Source of the DNA: Cinclus cinclus
Lineage: Eukaryota; Chordata; Aves; Passeriformes; Cinclidae
Assembly (NCBI RefSeq): GCF_963662255.1
Contig: NC_085052.1
Coordinates: 5,996,807 to 6,060,806 of the forward strand
Length of the DNA stretch: 64,000 nt
Reading direction: 5' to 3'
Part shown: one piece after another, positions 22,643 through 37,699 of the stretch
Numbering within the stretch: the stretch's first letter is position 1
How the letters are laid out: every line of letters begins with the position of its first letter
Notes under the pieces: generated by a model
Databases searched by the model: none
What the model was told of the DNA's origin: nothing
The model's input: the letters and a program-made list of their open reading frames with translations, nothing else
Position numbers and translations under genes: made by a program

Positions 22643-23060
22643 GGAAGCCCACACTTTGAGTTTTTTGTTTGTTTTTTTTTTTCAAGAAAGACTTTTAAAA
22701 AATGTTCTGCAGGAATTTTTGTCTGTATTCTGATGATAAATACATCCCTCTTCCTCCTCTCCCCACCTGAGTACATCCCAGGACAGTCAAGGTGCATGCT
22801 CCAAAGTGAAATGTTGATACAAATGCAGCTGTTTTTTTGTGATTTTAGTTCTTGCTCATAGGGCAGGAATAATTTGAATAAATTGCGCCAATGTTTTGTA
22901 GTGTCTGGAGATTACTTCATTGAATACAGTAAAATAAGAGGCAATTGAAACTAGGACATTGTAAGTAAAAAGTCCTGAGGTGTTGAAGAGGTCCATTTTG
23001 CAAGAAGAAAGGGGTATGGAGACACACTGCTTTAAAAGATTGGATTCATTGCTAAAATGA
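22643..23060. other. Unique non-coding DNA
   Basis: I see nothing beyond a short T-rich tract near 22672-22682. Confidence 0.6.
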
Positions 23061-23090
23061 CAAAAACAAAACAAAACAAAACAAACTACA
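23061..23090 (+). repeat. (CAAAA)n microsatellite
   Basis: About five to six CAAAA-type units; the first has an extra A. It is simple sequence. Confidence 0.92.
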
Positions 23091-26000
23091 AAACACTTTA
23101 GCTGGAATTCCTCTAGTGCTTGAACCCAGAGATGGTTGGATGTGGTCTGCAGATGGATCTGTGGGCCAGAAGTGACAGTGGAGACTTTGCACTGGGGAGG
23201 CTCAGCACCTGTGCTTTGGCCAAGTATTGCTAATCAGAGCTGCTGAAGCAATATTTTTATTAATTAAAATGCAAATGGCCCAATTAGGCTGCTTGCTTTT
23301 CTAGATGTGTCTCAGAGAAACACCGCCGTGAGTTTGCCTTGTGTGCTGATAAAGCATCCTGTTAATAAAAAGTTTGCTGATTGTCTAAAGCAAATAGGTG
23401 GTTCAGGGGAGCATCAGCAAGCCTAGAATATCCTCAAATGGGCTACACATTGAATTCTCTGAATGTTTGGTTCCCTGATTACTGAGGATCAAAGGCAAAA
23501 AGAACTGATTGATACTGAGCCCTTAAAAATCAATTCTTTAGGAAAATGTCTGCCCTTATTTAGTGTTTTGGAATAATAAATGATGAAGTGATTTCAGCTG
23601 TAGAAGACACATTGTGGGCAGCTGCTGGACATGAGTTTCAGCCTTGTGTTATTATTAAGAGGTAACAACAGCGCAGATCTTGATTGAGCAAAAAAAAAAA
23701 AATCAGTTAAATATTTTTGTGAAAAGCTGTAGGCAGGGTTAGGCTGTTTACCAAACAGACCACACCTAACCAGCATCTTGGATTCATTCTCCATCCCAAA
23801 TAGCTTGGATGGTTCACACAACATGCTTATCCAGGGAACAGATTCATCTTAGATATCTTTTATATTCTTAACTATTTTTATAAATAAGCTTGAGAAGGGC
23901 TTAGGTAACATGATAGCAATCTACAAAGACAGAAAATAGGCCTTATTGCCAGTTTGTGGTTAATTATGGTAAACTCCTATCTGTAATTTACTCCTTCCCA
24001 TAAAGGAAAAGAGAGTTTTTCTTGAATGTGCATTACATTACGTGGGGTTACATCCCATGCAGTGACATGGCATTGTGTAATTTCATACACCCAGATCAAA
24101 TGGGACATATTTTTTCAATGTATCTGAAAGGAACCCAGGAGTAAGTTCTGGTAGAAAAGAGATTTCCAGAGGACCCAGCTCAACAAGCATAGCTTGTGCC
24201 AAACCCAGTCTCTAATGGAAATGTTAATGGCCATGTTTTTCTGCAACCCTTGCAGAAGCAAATCCAGAGTATCTTTTAATTGGGAGTGTTTCTTTATGGT
24301 CTTCAGATGTTTATAAATATGCACAACCTAATCTGATTAGGGCCAGACTCTACATGCTGCCTGCTCTAACAAAAGGGGAGAAAGTTCTTGCCTGCAGCCT
24401 GTGAATTCTACTCCATTCTACATCTCCTGTGGTATTAGAGGAGCTGAGCATTTTTAATAAAGTATTAAACAACAACCAGTTCTTTCTTCCTCCATTTGCT
24501 GTTGGAGAAAGTAGTGTGTGCAGTAGTAAGTGGGAAAAACTAACAGAAAACTCTTTGAGGAAACCATTTATTTCCACTTCAGTTGAAATAAAAACATTTG
24601 ATGCAATGATATAAATTTTAAGGAGAATATGGGGTAGAAGGAAAAAGTAAGAAGGGATGCTTGCAAAGCTTGCAATGCATAAGCTTTCATTTTGAAGTGG
24701 AGATCTTTTAAATTTATGCTGCTTTCAGTATTGCAGTAACCAAACTAAAATTTTTCAATGTAGGTGAATATAATATTTCAGTTGGTTAAAGTCATGAGGA
24801 ACTTCTAATTTTTCTGTCTTTCATCCCACATCTGAATTTAATCATATTTTAAAGTAGCATGCTCCTTCATGAAGCAGAATGTCTATCCTCCATACAGGTT
24901 CTGCCTGGGGAATTTCACTTACTGCTAAGCAGCTCTGGGTGATATTAAAATTGCCTAACTAACTTCCACAAAGGTCTCAGATCTGCAGCTTGGCTCCTTG
25001 CCTTCTGAACTGGCCAGCCAGCAGGAAACAGTAGAATTCGAATATGAGTTTAAATTTGGGCTGTCTGGACACATCCTTGCATCCCTTTTATAAGATTCAT
25101 TCTGTGGCTCACTAACACTGACTGTTATTAAGGTCCCATAACAGCTTCCACGTGAAACTTTGGCTCTTCTGGTTTAATGTCATCCTGTGAAACAAAAAGG
25201 ACACATCTTTAGGTGTCTACATGTGGTTTGGGGTCTCTTTCCACCTCCTCACTTCTTTTCCCCAGGAGGTACATAATATGACCAATGGCTGGTGGTGAAA
25301 TCATAAAAATTCATCACTTGTTCACAGTGTGGAAGTCAAGAAAGAATGAATGGTCAGGAAGACAATTTTTTAGTGTAAGGTAATGTTGACCTTTGCAGGA
25401 ATAATTTGTGCCCTTCAGCATCTGCAGCTGTGTAATAGTCACCAGGGAGCTGTCTAACTCTGGATATATATGTATATTTTAAAAAGCGTCAGCCAAGTCA
25501 GAACTCCAAATGCAAAATGTATTGCTCAGGAACACTGGGAGAATTTGTCTCTCCTTCTGAAAGCAGTGGTGCAGAGAGCAGTGAGAATCACAGATGCAAC
25601 TGGAACATTTTCCTATTCTGATGAGGACAGGCTGTTTGCAATGCTGCTCAAGTTAGAGGACAGAAAATTGCTCCGTTTTTCTCAGACCCGCAGCTGCAAT
25701 TTCACAAGGAGGAAAGTGTCTCTGAAGGGAAATGTGCTGAGAAGCTTCTAAAGGAAATACTTGAGTTTTCACCCAAGACAAATGGATTCTGCAGAAACAA
25801 ATTATATTACTGTATTATAGAAATAGATAATGGTATTGCCTTGTAAACCTTTATTAGGTAGCTAAAACAGCCTTTACAACATTGTAAATGAACAGAAACA
25901 CCTGTCTATAAAATTCAGGAGTGTTTCTACAGACTGAGCCATATCCAGTGGTGGTGTTTGTCTCATCTGTGGCTTTCAGTATCCTCTCCTATCAATGCTG

Positions 26001-29000
26001 CAGCCCAAACTGGGCTTTGACACGGCAGCCACTGGTGTTCATTGCTGAGCTTGGCACCTGGATGCAAAGGAGCCCCTGAAACTCCAGAACATTCTGTAAT
26101 TAATAGAAGTGATCTGTAATGGGCTGCATGTTTTTTCAAAGTGTTTTCTCTCTTGAAATTCACCTGTCTCTGGAAAGCTGACGGAAGTCAAGGTGTGATT
26201 TAAATGTCCCTTAAGTCCTGCAATAGTGCTATTGAAACTTAGGAAGAGCACAGAGATCATACACACCTGTCTGTACAGGGCTGCCTCTGTCTCAGCAATC
26301 ACAGTAGAGTTTGAGAGACAGAAATGGGTGGAGAACCACAGCACAAGTGGTGGATGCTCATCAATTGCAAAGCTCTCCTGCTCTGCCCAGAAAACACCAT
26401 GAGACACTGAAGTGTCATTCCTTCCTCACCTGCGAGATCCAGGCTTGCCAGATTTTCTGTTGACTCAGTACCAACAACTTCAGGAGGATTCCAGCTTGTG
26501 ACTGCGACTTTCTGTTTGTTCAAACACCCGGTGTGTAATAATGTTCTTTCTGAAATTTGGTGACTTTCTCATGGTCTGCCTTACTGCTTACTCCTATTTC
26601 CGATCCCCTTTTCCTACCCAAGGAAAATTTGTGTGATCTATTAGTACAATCATGAGTAATTTAAAAGCTATAATTTTTCCTGTTTTAAAACATATGCGCT
26701 AGAAAATTTTTCCAGGCAGATAACTCTGGACATCCCAATAAAAGCACCGTGATTATTCAAAATCACATGCCAGGGCTCAGTCATGGCTTTTGAATGAGTA
26801 TCACCTCTACATTTAGAGCAGATCCATAGCTTCTGTACAACTTCACTGAAATGAAGGAAAAATTATCTTCTACTTAGGCATTAAAATATTTATTCTCTTG
26901 TGCAAGGCATAAAGGATCACTGAGTGCATTAAAGGGCATAATTGACAGGAAGAGCTGTACACCCTTATTAAGGGCAGAAACTGGCCACCCATACAAACAC
27001 AATTCAATGTAAATACTAAAGAACTGCTTTTTCTTCCCTTGATTGTTCTAGTGAGACCAAAAAAATCATCAGAAGGTGAATCAGTCTTGCAGCTGATACT
27101 TGCCAAGACATGAAAATATGGGGATGGCCTGTGAAATAAGAGGCAATGGGAACAGGAGTGAAAACAAAGGAATTGTTCAAAAATACTAGATGCTATTGCA
27201 TGATAATGGAAAATACCAAAACCTATGAATGTTCCATCTGGATTGCTGTCTGCCCTTCTTTGGGAACGCTTATATATGTTTAAAGTGGAAATTAATGAAG
27301 ATAAAATTAAAACACTTGTAATGTAAAATATTACGTGCTTTCTCATAGGATTGAGACATAGCACTCAAGAGGATTAGCTTATAAAAAGTCAGATAATCCT
27401 CACTGGTGGGATAAATATAACTTATAGAAATTCCTGAAGCGTGCTCTCCAGAAGCATTTCACTAAAATTAATTTAGCAATAATAATATAATTCCTTCAGA
27501 CATAGTTTTCAGAAGATGTTAAAGATCCATCCAAGTCATGCAAAGCATTATTTTCTAATGTACCTAAATTTCTTCAGGGACAAGGGCCGTCCTGAATGAT
27601 GAGAAATTAAATTGAATTGAAATCTAGGGAAAAGGAACTTGGATAACTAATCTGCATAAGGGTGTACAGCTTGCTGTGAGCAGTCAGGCATGGACGTCCA
27701 GCACACACAGCCGAAGAACAAGGTTTGGACAGTGAGAAATAACTTTAATATTGGCTTAGCAGTATCAGGAATGGACAAAATAGATGAGCTTGGGAAGCTG
27801 GAGTTTGTAGAACAAAGTAAAACACAGTTAGGATTGTAACACAAAAGTGGAGCAGAAATCATGACTTGAACACTGGGGCTGGAGGGGTCGGGAGGTTCTG
27901 AAGAGACCACCAAAGATGAATCTGCTTGAGTTGTGATGTACATTAGTGATGTGGGGAAGTGGGAAGAAAACAGAAGAAATATTGTGGGTAGAACTGGATT
28001 GGGTTCAAATCACTTTCCCAATCAACCACAGAAAAGTTATTTGTCAGCATACTGGAGGCTGACTGTAAATTTCATCTTTGTATTTGAGCAGGGATGACTT
28101 GAGTCCAGTAAAATCCTGATTTGTGTAAGTGAAAATTAACAAGTGGCCGGAATGTTCATTTTTAAGTTGAGAGGGAAAATGTCATGGGGAAGTGTTCTGG
28201 ATTTACTTGGTTGGGTGATGCATAGTCTGGGAAATATTATTTATACCAACCAATTAAAAAAATATACTGCTTTATTTATCCAAAGGAGAATTAAAAGGTG
28301 ATTTATGAAATGTCTGCATAGAGGGAAACAACTACTCTCGAAATCCAATATTTTAGCAAAAAATGTACAGTGACATCCAATGCTTCAACGACGATGCTAA
28401 AAAAATTCATGTGAGAATGAAGGTGAAACCTCTTAAGAAATGAAGAAAATAATTAATGTGAACAAGTGTACTAACCCATGAAATTCATGTTTACATGTAT
28501 TATCAACAAAATCATTACTTTTCCATTAAGCAAGGGTTACAGGCATTGCTAATTTATTATTTGCAAACTTACTGATTTTAAAATATATTTTATACCATAA
28601 TTTGAAAATATAATATACACAAAATGACTTCTTTTTTAACACGCTCACAGATTTTTGGGTAGAAATTATTTTCTTTTTATGTATCCTGAGAAATGGACTC
28701 TTTATAATAGTGTGATAGGGATAATTTAAACAGAATCTGAACGGGGCAAGTGTGAGGCTGTGAGAGCACTAAGCCCATTATTCTTTATTATGGCACCGAT
28801 TTTTGCAGCATATATATCACTGAAATTCAGATTTTTTTTTACTTCTCTCCCATGGCTCAGATTCCTCAGCTGCCATTTTAATACAGGCATTTCAAACAGT
28901 GGCAAAGTATTTTTTTCTTATAATGACTCCCAACAATATTATTTAATTATTTTATTATTTTTCTGTTCACTTACAACGTGACAACATTGCCTTTGTGTGG

Positions 29001-30367
29001 AGTTAATGGGTTGAGAAAATCTTTTATGCAGTGTAGAATAATTTAATGTAGGCAATAGATTCATGTTTATTTTTCCAAGTGTAATGGCACTCCTCTAGGT
29101 CAGTAAAAAGCCCTCAGCCTCTTTTGAGACAACCCTCTTGCTGAAGCTGAGGAGTGAATCCCACAACTGAGTAAATATTTTATTTTCATATATCACCACT
29201 AGCACTGTAATACAAACTTTTCAAGGTAAATAGCTTCAGAAATTGCAATTGTGATACCCGAATGTGCTGGAGTCAGGCTCTGTAGTGCAGAATCGAAAGT
29301 AAATAGTGAATCCTGAGTTGCTTTGGATTTCTACTCACTGTAATTTTGGTTTGACAGCTCTGGGTAAGCAGAAACCAGGGGTGCCAAGAGGCACAAAGCT
29401 GCTCTACTACAGCCTTAACAGAGATGCTAAGCCTTGTAAGGAGTAGTACCAATTTTTTGCCCAGAAGTAGTGAGATTTGGTGTCTGGAGGAGCAGGGTGG
29501 AGATTCAGGCAGCAGCCATCTGGGCTGAAAGACTTTCTGATTAAACCCAGGACAAAAGGTGAACCTGGGTGGAGCTTGAAACATCAACAGTTTCTTCCTT
29601 TTGGCATCTGAAGGAACAAAACCTTCAGGTGAGAGTGCCCAGCTCTCATGCAGAATATTGTGGTATTAGTCACAAATCCAGCTTTGGCGCTTGGATAAGT
29701 GACTTAATTTCCAGAGAGGTTGGAACACGTAATTTTTTTCCAGCCCAGGTCCCAGGGTGAAATGGGTTTTGCAGGAGGTGGGATTTAAAAGAGAAAGAGA
29801 GGTGCACTGAGCAGTGTCCTGTTTGCCCACGGGAAGCTCTCTGGAATTGCAACACGGTAAGTGCAGCATCAGCCCCATTCTCAGAGACTCACTGCAGTTA
29901 ATGAAACAGAAAAACAGCCCAGTATGCAATGACTAAACCTTTAATTACCTCTGTGAATGATGGAGAGAGGCTAAAATCTGATAAACATGTTTAATTGCTG
30001 GCAATTACAAAAAAAAAAAAAATTTAAACACAACCGAGTATTTTGCAATATTGTTTCAACACTGTAATGACAACTGCACTCCTCTTAGGAAGGGGTTGAC
30101 AGGAAATTTCTTTCATTAATTTTAGTGGAGCAGGATTAGACCCGGTGCTGCAAGGAATGGACACCTTCAGCAAAAACTAGGTGTGGGATTGGTTAAACTT
30201 GGAAGTCTTTCTTTCATCCATCCTTTGGTTAAGGAAATCCCTGTTTGTAAGATGTGGCTTGTCTTTGGAAATAACTGTGAGTTCTGCCAGGGAATCATGG
30301 CTTGTATTTGCAGATAAAGCACGTCCCCTGAGCTTCAGTAGGATTTCTTGCAGGTGACTAAATAGCC
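23091..30367. other. Unique non-coding DNA, no gene seen
   Basis: No recognised gene. The block at about 23250-23410 is AT-rich with many ATTA cores and CAATTAG, and could be a conserved non-coding element. A-rich tracts lie near 23690-23702 and 30009-30021. Open frames of 122 codons (26039-26407 minus), 164 codons (26870-27364 minus) and 104 codons (29273-29587 minus) show no domain I recognise. A 93-codon frame at 25470-25751 (plus) is also unidentified. Confidence 0.5.
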
Positions 30368-30742
30368 ATGGCTGTTATATTGCTCCCCGAATTCTACTGT
30401 CCCCTCTTTATTCAATTTCTTTACTCAATTTCTTATGAGAAAATTCACAAATGCTTGTTACAAAACAGTCTTAATAAATTATTGGCAAAACTTGAAAGAA
30501 AGATAAGATTTTCACTGATTTCTGTGTTCAGTGAGAGTAATAGTAATGAAAAGGTGGTGTTGCTTATAAAATTGGCAAAACCAGAAAAAATAATCTCCCA
30601 GCTGATTTCATACAGGTGGCCATTGATTCAAAATCCTCAAAGTTTGATTGATAATGTAACCTATCAAAATCTCATAGCGTGCCATCTAAAAGTGTATCTA
30701 ATCTTACCGAAACCAGACACAATGGAATTAGAGCATGGCTGA
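30368..30742 (+). other. 124-codon open frame, unidentified
   Basis: It begins ATG and would encode a lysine-, leucine- and isoleucine-rich product (MAVILLPEFYCPLFIQF). I recognise no family and see no splice or promoter context. In AT-rich DNA a frame of this size is compatible with chance. Confidence 0.1.
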
Positions 30743-33346
30743 AAAGTTCAGGGGTTACTCAGGAGAGGGAATGAAGCATCAGCTAGTGCCATGACTCTGG
30801 GCTGTGTTTGAAAGGAAAGGCTTGTTAAGGCCTCAGATCATTGCTTGCCTGATTATGTGACAAATAAATTTTGTAATAGACATATAACCAGCCTGCTTTA
30901 AGTGTTTCCTCTGGCACCATACTCAAGCATCATCTGAGAACCCCGTTACTTAATATATATTTAGTGTTTCAATGAAGAGGGAAAGAACTGATATCTCCAG
31001 ATGAGGTTGGAGGAAAAGGTTCTCAAATGATGAATTTACAGATGGGGAGGAAAGGTATTGAGACTAAGTAATGTACTGAAATCTGGGCAGAGGAAAGAAG
31101 TGAATCCAGGTGTTTCTGCCCTCTCACCTGTTCTTCTCTTGCAGGTGCCATTCTCGTGGGAGATGAAATTCATCCTGCTGCAGTGACAGAACCAAGATCT
31201 GCAGTGCTTCAGCTCTTTGGGAATTCAGAGTCTGCTGGCTCTGCCTCAGCTTCCTTCCTCTAGATCAAGCCCACCTTCTTGAAAAACATGATGTGCAACC
31301 ACAACAAAGGAAGATTTTTGCAGATAATTCATCAAAGACTGGCATTTACAAAGGCACAAGACCCAGCTCTGAGATGCAGTAATTTGAAATAATCTATCTG
31401 GAGCTAGATGCTTCATTTGGCTGTAAAGCCCTTCACCTGGTCATCAAGTCTTTTAAAAATAGCAGGTGGCTATTAAAAAACACCCTGGTGGTGGGTACAA
31501 TTACAAGGAGAGCAGTATTGAAAGCCTGAGTAGGAGAGAATGCAGTTTGTTAGGTGTTACTCTGGAGGGTCTGCAAAGTCCTTGGCAGACAGAAGAAAGG
31601 CGACGTGGCTGATGAGGTGAATTTGTTTTATGTATTTTGTACTAGGAGGAAATAAAGCTGGGAGAATGAATAAAAAGGGGCTGAAGAAAGCTGGAGCATG
31701 TTGCTGAGTGTGTGCCTGCTCTGTCTGCAGGGCTGCACCTGCTTGGAGGGGGCTCCCAGGGATCCCCAGGCCAGGGAAAAGGAGCCTGTGGCTGTGGGAA
31801 GAACTGGTTGGGGCTGCAGTGGGACACTTAACATTAGGCTGTTAGGTTTTACTGTGGTATATAAGATATTTAGTATGTTCTACGCTCCGATGTGATGCTG
31901 ATAAAATGTCTGTGTTTGCTTGGGCTTTTGTAACAAAGAAGAAGACTTTGCTAAATGTTACACAATGAACCATTACCCCAAGCCCAATGTCTCTAACTTC
32001 CACTGATGAGATGACAACCTGCATGTGCCACCTCATTTTTAATTAAAAAATCACTCATTAGGAGGCCAGAAGCTTGTCTAGTGAGAGAAGTCTGGTGCAG
32101 TATTGTGACCTCTATTTGCGTCTGTTCCCTGGCTTGCCACATACGAAGGCTTTTAAGTGGTGTGAACAATGAGTGCTGTGTGATATCCTGGGCCTTGGCA
32201 AAAACCCATAATTGTTCATCCATATTTAAATACACAAATCTGTGCAATGGGAAGATGAAGGCCAGGTCCTCATCTGCAAACTGTCTTAAAACTGCCACAG
32301 AATGGGGTAAAATTGCTTAAAGTATTGAAAACTTTCTGCTTCGTTTCTTAGTCCGGGTGGTTACTCCATGAGTGCCTCTTATCTCCAGCCAGTGAAGGCA
32401 AATGATTTTTGTCCCCTGCACATCTGGATTTATCTTCTGATGTAGCAGAAACAGCTGTGAGCTCAGTCTGGTGGACTTTCAACCCCACTTGTATTTCCAT
32501 CTGGGAGGACTATGCCCCACAAAGCAAATCTGCGCTTCTTCCCACCAGGATGAGAAACACAGAAATTACCCCTGAGACTCTCATTCCTCCTTGTTTAAGA
32601 GGCATGGTATTTATTTGGTTGGTTGTTTTTTTCACAGAAACTGATTTTTGGGGTAGCTGGGTTCCTGTGCCACTGCAAGGTGTTATGAAGCATCAGCTCA
32701 CAGTCAAGCTGCTGGTGTCCTTCCTTTGACAAAGCACAGGTGATGTTCCATTTATGCTGCAGTTATCTCTTCATGCCTGTTTAGTCAGTGGAGTGTTTGC
32801 CACTGATTTTGGTAAGAGAGGCACCACTATTCATTCTTTTCCATCACCTATGTGCACATGTAGCATAACACAGCTACAACCTCATTGGAGAAGTGATGAA
32901 ATGTAACTTCAAAATGAAGCATGATTCAAAAACAAACAAACATGTGCCACTAATAGAAACATGTTTGATTTTCTTTCATTCTCTACTAGTTGGTACTGAT
33001 TATTTCTAGAATCTCTCTTACTTTGCACAGCAAGAAATATTTACCTGTCACCACTGCCACACACTTCACAATAACCTGTTCAGTACAAACACCAAGTGTC
33101 TGGGGTTTAGCAAACTTAACAGCCATGAGACTTTTTTATTTCCCTACATGTTGTGGAAGGTTTTGTATTTCTTTTGGAACCATAATGGAAAGAACAGATT
33201 CACAGCTTTGGAATTCATTCTTTCTTTCTTGCACTGAAACTGCCTGAATTTCATGACATTCAGACATATAGAAAGTTCACTTTTTCTCCCTCAGGCATTG
33301 GAGAATGATGCATAACTTTGGTGGTGGTGGGGAAATCACTTTTTAC
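30743..33346. other. Unique non-coding DNA with one good splice-acceptor match
   Basis: No gene recognised. At 31128-31145 a pyrimidine-rich run ends in TCTTCTCTTGCAG before GTGCC, a good acceptor match, but I find no convincing coding exon after it. Confidence 0.5.
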
Positions 33347-33363
33347 TATTATTATTATTATTA
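33347..33363. repeat. Short (ATT)n tract
   Basis: Five to six units of a trinucleotide microsatellite. Confidence 0.85.
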
Positions 33364-36300
33364 CCTGTCTTACCAGTAAAGGCTTATATTAAATTCTGCT
33401 GTTTTTCTTAAGTTATTACTTGAGATTAGGGCTGTGAGAGGAGAAAAATGTCTGAAAATATGGTTTAGATAGAACCAAAATCATTTAAATGAAAACCAAG
33501 TATTACCAAGGCTGGTAAAAGAAAGCTTTTTCCTACACTAGTGATGAATTAGTTTTCTCCTATGATAGGTATATACAATGAAAGTAAAACACTGCAAACA
33601 GAAGGGCCAGACTTCATTGCCTTTCCCAGAGTGATGTGGCAATAATGTCTCTCTTCACTGAAACTGTCCAGCTCACCAAGAACACATCCAGACATGGGTG
33701 ATTTCAACCTGCATCTTCAGGTCACAAGGAAAATTAACTTATATGGATAGTAGGTGGCTGGAGGTCGTTGTTATCTTATGTTCATGTTAATTCTTTTGCT
33801 CTAAAAACAAATTTAACAGTTTGTGACTAATTTTGCACTGATTGGCAGTGTATTCTCTAGTAATGCCCTACTTTTAGGGAAAAAATAAAATTTTTAGGAT
33901 GATTCATTTTTCAATAGTGAGTGGACTGAGTCCATATGGTTGGATGTTGCCACAGGGTTTTATATAACCCAAATAAAAATATACAACTCTGCTGATAAGT
34001 TATCATTAATAAAGCAGTAATTGTTAAGGATTCCCTGTTATAGGCAGAAATGTCTCTTACTGAGTACTCTGTACATGTAAACCAAGGACTAAATTCCTGC
34101 CCTTAGTCACTGCTAGCCTAAGACAGGAAATAGAAGCAGGAGATGTAGAACCAAAATAGTGAAGTTGTACCAGACAGACAGGGAAGCACAAGGAAATAAT
34201 TAGATAAGAATAGGCAGAGTTTAAAAAAGTCATTATATTCAGTACCAAATGTTTTCCTATGGCTATCCAGGGAGAGGAAACATTGCTAGCAGAATTTGAG
34301 AGAGAACAATGAGGTCTGATGATATCCATGACAGATTCTTCCACACATAAAGGCTGGCATGGGAGAAAGGGCAGAAGTACAACAAAGAGGGGATGATGGT
34401 AGGCAGCAGTGGCTGATCCAAGGAGAGAGCTGACATGATGATAACACAGAAAACTTAATAAGGTGGAGTGTGGATAGGTCATGAAGGGCCTTTCAAGTGA
34501 AGATGAATGGTGTATACTTGATACAGTGCCAAGTTCAATGATGATTCACTGTTTTCTTTCTTGAAATTTTAAATTTCCACGTTATTTTTATTTGATTAAT
34601 GCTATTGAGTTCTTTTGACTTATTTTCTCATAATAACAAACATTCCATTCATTTTACAAGGCATCTATTCAGAATAATGGATGGGTTCCTTGAGCTCGAT
34701 GCAGTTGGTGCAGTGACTCTTGGTACATTTCTATACTATCACTTACAATGGCTCAGTGCACAGAAAAGGTCATTTCAATTACTTTATATAAATTGTTTGA
34801 TTGTTCCTGGGTAAAGAGCATCAAGCAGGTTGTGGTAGGCTTGAGATAGGTAATATTAATTTTCTGGAGAAAGCCTTTTAAAAACTACAGTTAAGGATTG
34901 AGTCCTATCCACAGGTAGCATCTGGTAGTTGGGTTTGTTGGGATGTGTCTGCCTTTTTAACCTGGGGTATTACAAGAAGATTTCTTTTAATGCCTTTCCA
35001 ATAATAGAATTTTGGTGTGCAGAAGCTGATCCCAGGGTACATTTTCAGTGACGAATGTCCTGGAGGAAACACTGGGTTTGCTTTTTCATTCTGGTAGCTG
35101 TTCACCTTCCTTCTCTGAGGGGCATGGGCAGACAACCACACGGTGAAGGAATGATTTTTATTTGCACCATTTTCTGCAAGTGTCCACGTGTTCAGACTGT
35201 CTAATCCTGTGTGCACAACTCTATGTGAAAACTACTTTTCCATCTTGTTTGGAAGCTGGAGTTTCTGTGAGTTGTCTGTATTTGCAGTATCTCATGTAAC
35301 AAATCTTTGGTAAAAGCATCCCCTGGGCACCTGAGGACAAAATCTAAAGAATCCAGGAATCTCAGTTTGACCAAAGATATCTCCACTTGTGTGAACAGCA
35401 GGCAATGCTCATAAATTGACAAAATGGCTAACTCCCCTTAAAACAGAAATTGAAAAAAGAAGTGGAGCCTTGGCTTCCTAAGGCAGCCTATTAACCATCT
35501 TACTGATGCTCCAGTTGCTGATAAAGTCAAAGAAAATGTTAAATGTCTTCATCTGGGTAGGACAAAGCCTGTAATCCTGAATGAAAACTTATGCAAATCT
35601 TGGTGAGAATGTGCTTGCCAGCATTTCCATAGCTCTTGCTTTATTCAGAGCATTGCAATCACCTGGAATTTATCCATGAACAATGTTTATTAGGAGAATG
35701 GGAAAAAGATGTCTATGTGGCAGAGTTAGATAGCAGAGCACAGAAGTGCTATATTCTTACATGTATTTTGCTTGAAAAATCTTTAAGCTATTCACACTTT
35801 TCTAAACTGCCTGAGGAGTTTTTGCTGTCCTGACTTAGGACAGGTAAATCCTGCTTCCCTTCACATTCTGCAGCACATGCCTGGTAGCAATGGAAATCTG
35901 GAGCACTTTGTACTCTGAAAGTCCATGAGAAAGTAAATACAAGATCCTGACATTTGGAAATTTAGGTGACAAAAATCGGGGGGAAGGATCCTTTTTATTT
36001 TAGGAATACATGTGAATGTGAAGAATCCAACCAAGTGTTCCCACAACATTCCTAAAAGCAGTGGGTTTGCCTTTAACTAATTTACACAGATCTAAGGCAC
36101 AGTCCTTTGAAATGGTGATTTTGTGACCTTTCTTTAATTGCCAGACATAGATTTAAGTACCAGAATGAAACATCCAATTTTAACCATTTTGGCATTTACC
36201 TTCTCCTTTCTGGACTTCCACACCACCCCAAAAGCACAGAAATTCCTTCAATAAATGTTTTTGAAATATAACAAGACCAAGAATCTTTTCTTTTAGATAT

Positions 36301-37660
36301 TTGCTTTTAGAGGGGCTTATGTATAATCCCTTTTAAATTACTGTGCCTATGGAAGTTTGCATGATAAGGCACCTTATAAATTAGACTGTATTATGTTGTA
36401 CTGGATGTTGAAATATGAAGATATATTGGTGAGACGATATCTTATAATTAGAGTTTGGTTTCACCATCTAAGAGTGAGTGTTGGCTGCTCCTCAGCCTGA
36501 AAGTACTGCTCCCTGCTTAATGTAAATGCCTGTATCTTAAAACTCCACATATTTATAGGGATGGTTTCTAGTATGTAGCACTTAATTTACTTGATGTAGT
36601 ATTATATTTTTTGGCAAACAAGGGCTGAATGTTAAGTTAAATGCAAGACTTTCAGAAGGAGAAGCATAAATTAGGTCTTTTTTCCAAATATTTCTGTAGG
36701 GCCCTCTACAGGAGAACTGGCGATCATATGATGTCTTTAGATCCTATTGAGAGCTATTGACCTATCAGCACTGGAAAACAGGTGGCTTTATTGCTGAAAA
36801 ATACAGCAAGTTGACCAATATTGGTGACCAGATGGCTTATCTGAATCAAAGTGAGAGTTTCTGGTTCAAGTTCTGTCCATGTGCAGGCATTTTGACACTT
36901 TTATTTTTGTATAGCATTTCAGTGTAATTATATATTTTGCATATAACAGTCCACAACCATTTTAGGTATCATACCTGTTTCAACTGAGTTTTTTTAAGAC
37001 ACAGATAGAGATCAGCAGCAGTATAAGGGAAGGAAGAATACCTCATAAAGAATGAAAAATGGTAGAGGATTTTGAAGGCCAGAGATGTCCATTCTCATGC
37101 AAAGTGGAACCAGTTTTGAAATTGGGTTAACTTAATAGACTGTGAATTATACAAGCTCTTTAAGTTAATCTGATTTCATAGCCACCTTAGCGTATCCACA
37201 CTTAACTGTCTGAGGACCGGAGCACAAGGTTTTGAAGTGTCAGATGAGGTGGATATTGCTGCAAATTTCCATGCCATCAGAGGATGCTGCTGGTGGTATC
37301 TGCTCCTGGAAGGTGTTTGAACCTCAAGCTATGACGTGAATAGGTTGGTTCGGAAAACGTCACTGCCGGCACTGGCTCTCTTGGAGTGATGACAAATGAT
37401 TATGCTGTTTCTTTCCATTGTGTGCACAGCTCTCTGATGTTATTCCATCCTCTCTGCTATATCACAAAGATCATTCAATTCCTGATTGAAGTCCCTGGCA
37501 TCTCACTTCCAATGCCCTGCGGCATTAACACATTGCATGATTCTGTTTCAACATCCTTTGCTTCTTGGCAGAGATTTCCTTCTATATTCCAAGCCTAGAC
37601 AGTGCATGAAAGGATTTCTGAGCTTTTATACAACAGTCTTGGCTGCTTCCCCCCACCTTT

Positions 37661-37662
<2 letters not shown>
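33364..37662. other. Unique AT-rich non-coding DNA, no gene seen
   Basis: No recognised gene or repeat family. A 141-codon minus-strand frame at 34057-34482 and a 103-codon frame at 34905-35216 have no recognisable domain. 36230-36660 is particularly AT-rich. Confidence 0.55.

Positions 37663-37696
<34 letters not shown>
37663..37696. repeat. Poly(T) tract (T34)
   Basis: An uninterrupted run of 34 T residues preceded by a C/T-rich stretch. It could be the reverse of an A-tail, but no retrocopy is recognisable next to it. Confidence 0.95.

Positions 37697-37699
<3 letters not shown>

Noticed and set aside
28000..28035. A tRNA B-box-like phrase (GGGTTCAAATC)
   Set aside because: No A box or cloverleaf can be drawn upstream.
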